A DNA stretch of 7,709 nt from UBA4416 sp035439445 (lineage in GTDB: Bacteria > Bacteroidota > Bacteroidia > B-17B0 > Aurantibacillaceae), in assembly GCA_035439445.1 (NCBI GenBank), contig DAORKG010000065.1, positions 1 through 7,709 of the forward strand, in the 5' to 3' direction. Shown in pieces: positions 7,264-7,709 of this stretch. Under the pieces are notes generated by a model. The model was not told where the DNA came from, ran no database searches, and worked only from the letters and a program-made list of their open reading frames with translations. The stretch's first letter is position 1, and every line of letters begins with the position of its first letter. A program made the position numbers and the translations under genes.

Positions 7264-7709
7264 TTATTTTAAAAGTTCCTGAGCTTCCTGAATCGAAATA
7301 ACTTCACCCTTAAATACGGCAATAACAAATGCCTCAATGAACCCTTTATCAGCAAGCTCCTGACGGTATTTATCTGCTTTAGAGTAATCATTAAATGTTC
7401 CGGCAGTATATCTTATCATTCCCGAACCGGTTGATTGTTTTTCGATACCTTCCAAATCTTTTGTTTTTTCTTCCATATCGTTAGAACCAGCTTTTCTTAA
7501 AGCTCCTAACTGAATTTTAAAGCTAACTAAAGATTTATCGACCGAACTAAAAGATTCTATCTTGGTAATATCTTCTTTTTCATCAGTTTCCATGGTTGCT
7601 TTGGTTGCACTCATCGGTATTCGTTTACCGTCTTTATAAGCTGTAATAAATGCGTCCCCATAACCTTCTAAAACTAAATCTGCTTTGGCATTAGCCGCAT
7701 CTTCTATAG
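7264..7709 (-). CDS. SPOR-like repeat protein, C-terminal part only
   Basis: The frame is open to the window edge, with 147 residues visible; the ATG at 7614 is internal, because the residues before it continue a repeat. SPOR domains bind peptidoglycan with denuded glycan strands and usually sit in the periplasm. The visible part holds the end of one repeat (GYGDAFITAYKDGKRI, visible residues 15-30) and one full repeat at the C-terminus, starting at VSFKIQLGALRKAG and ending GFIEAFVIAVFKGEVISIQE. The pattern of an IQLGAL-like first strand, a YTAGTF second strand, a helix (DYSKADKYRQELADKG), then an AFVIAVFKG strand fits SPOR, and Bacteroidota proteins often have GfxdAFvvAfxdGKRIs at this place. 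In the last repeat GKRIS is replaced by GEVIS. What stands before the first visible repeat is unknown. Downstream it is probably co-transcribed with the small exported protein. Confidence 0.8.
   Translation of the reverse strand, partial: IEDAANAKADLVLEGYGDAFITAYKDGKRIPMSATKATMETDEKEDITKIESFSSVDKSLVSFKIQLGALRKAGSNDMEEKTKDLEGIEKQSTGSGMIRYTAGTFNDYSKADKYRQELADKGFIEAFVIAVFKGEVISIQEAQELLK

Noticed and set aside
1..7709. CRISPR array, tRNA, rRNA, insertion sequence or prophage genes
   Set aside because: No regularly spaced repeats, tRNA-like cloverleaf, transposase or phage motifs were seen on either strand.

Overview
The window looks like chromosomal DNA from an AT-rich Bacteroidota member (Flavobacteriia, Sphingobacteriia or Cytophagia type). 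Four things in the sequence point there: the GlyA protein carries the Bacteroidota-style insert after the PLP lysine; three exported proteins have signal peptides ending in Ala-Gln; one is an outer-membrane beta-barrel protein with a carboxypeptidase-regulatory-like domain and a plug; and no start codon has a clear Shine-Dalgarno sequence. Nothing indicates a plasmid, phage or insertion sequence.

Layout: the 3' part of glyA (serine hydroxymethyltransferase) runs rightward and ends at 1061. Everything else runs leftward. The 165-base gap at 1062-1226, between the converging glyA and M16 peptidase genes, holds a two-armed inverted repeat of a dispersed type and a strong two-way terminator. Then, on the minus strand, come a two-domain exported M16 zinc peptidase (1227-4184), an outer-membrane beta-barrel protein with a plug domain (4306-6825), a small exported lysine/serine-rich protein (6974-7225), and the C-terminal part of a protein with SPOR-like repeats (7264 to the window edge).

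Transcription units on the minus strand appear to be: (a) the SPOR-repeat gene plus the small exported protein, 38 bases apart with no terminator between them, ended by a perfect palindrome plus T-run at 6945-6969; (b) the beta-barrel protein, ended by a hairpin at 4248-4279; (c) the M16 peptidase, ended by the shared terminator at about 1181-1207. The leftward genes all make envelope or exported proteins, but nothing in the sequence proves a joint pathway. glyA is a one-carbon metabolism housekeeping gene with no evident link to them.

I found no convincing new defence, mobile or RNA system here. The points most worth a second look are the two-armed repeat after glyA, the roughly 48-residue insertion between the zinc-ligand motifs of the M16 peptidase, the Met/Gly-rich segments at both ends of the beta-barrel protein, and the small disordered exported protein paired with the SPOR-repeat gene.
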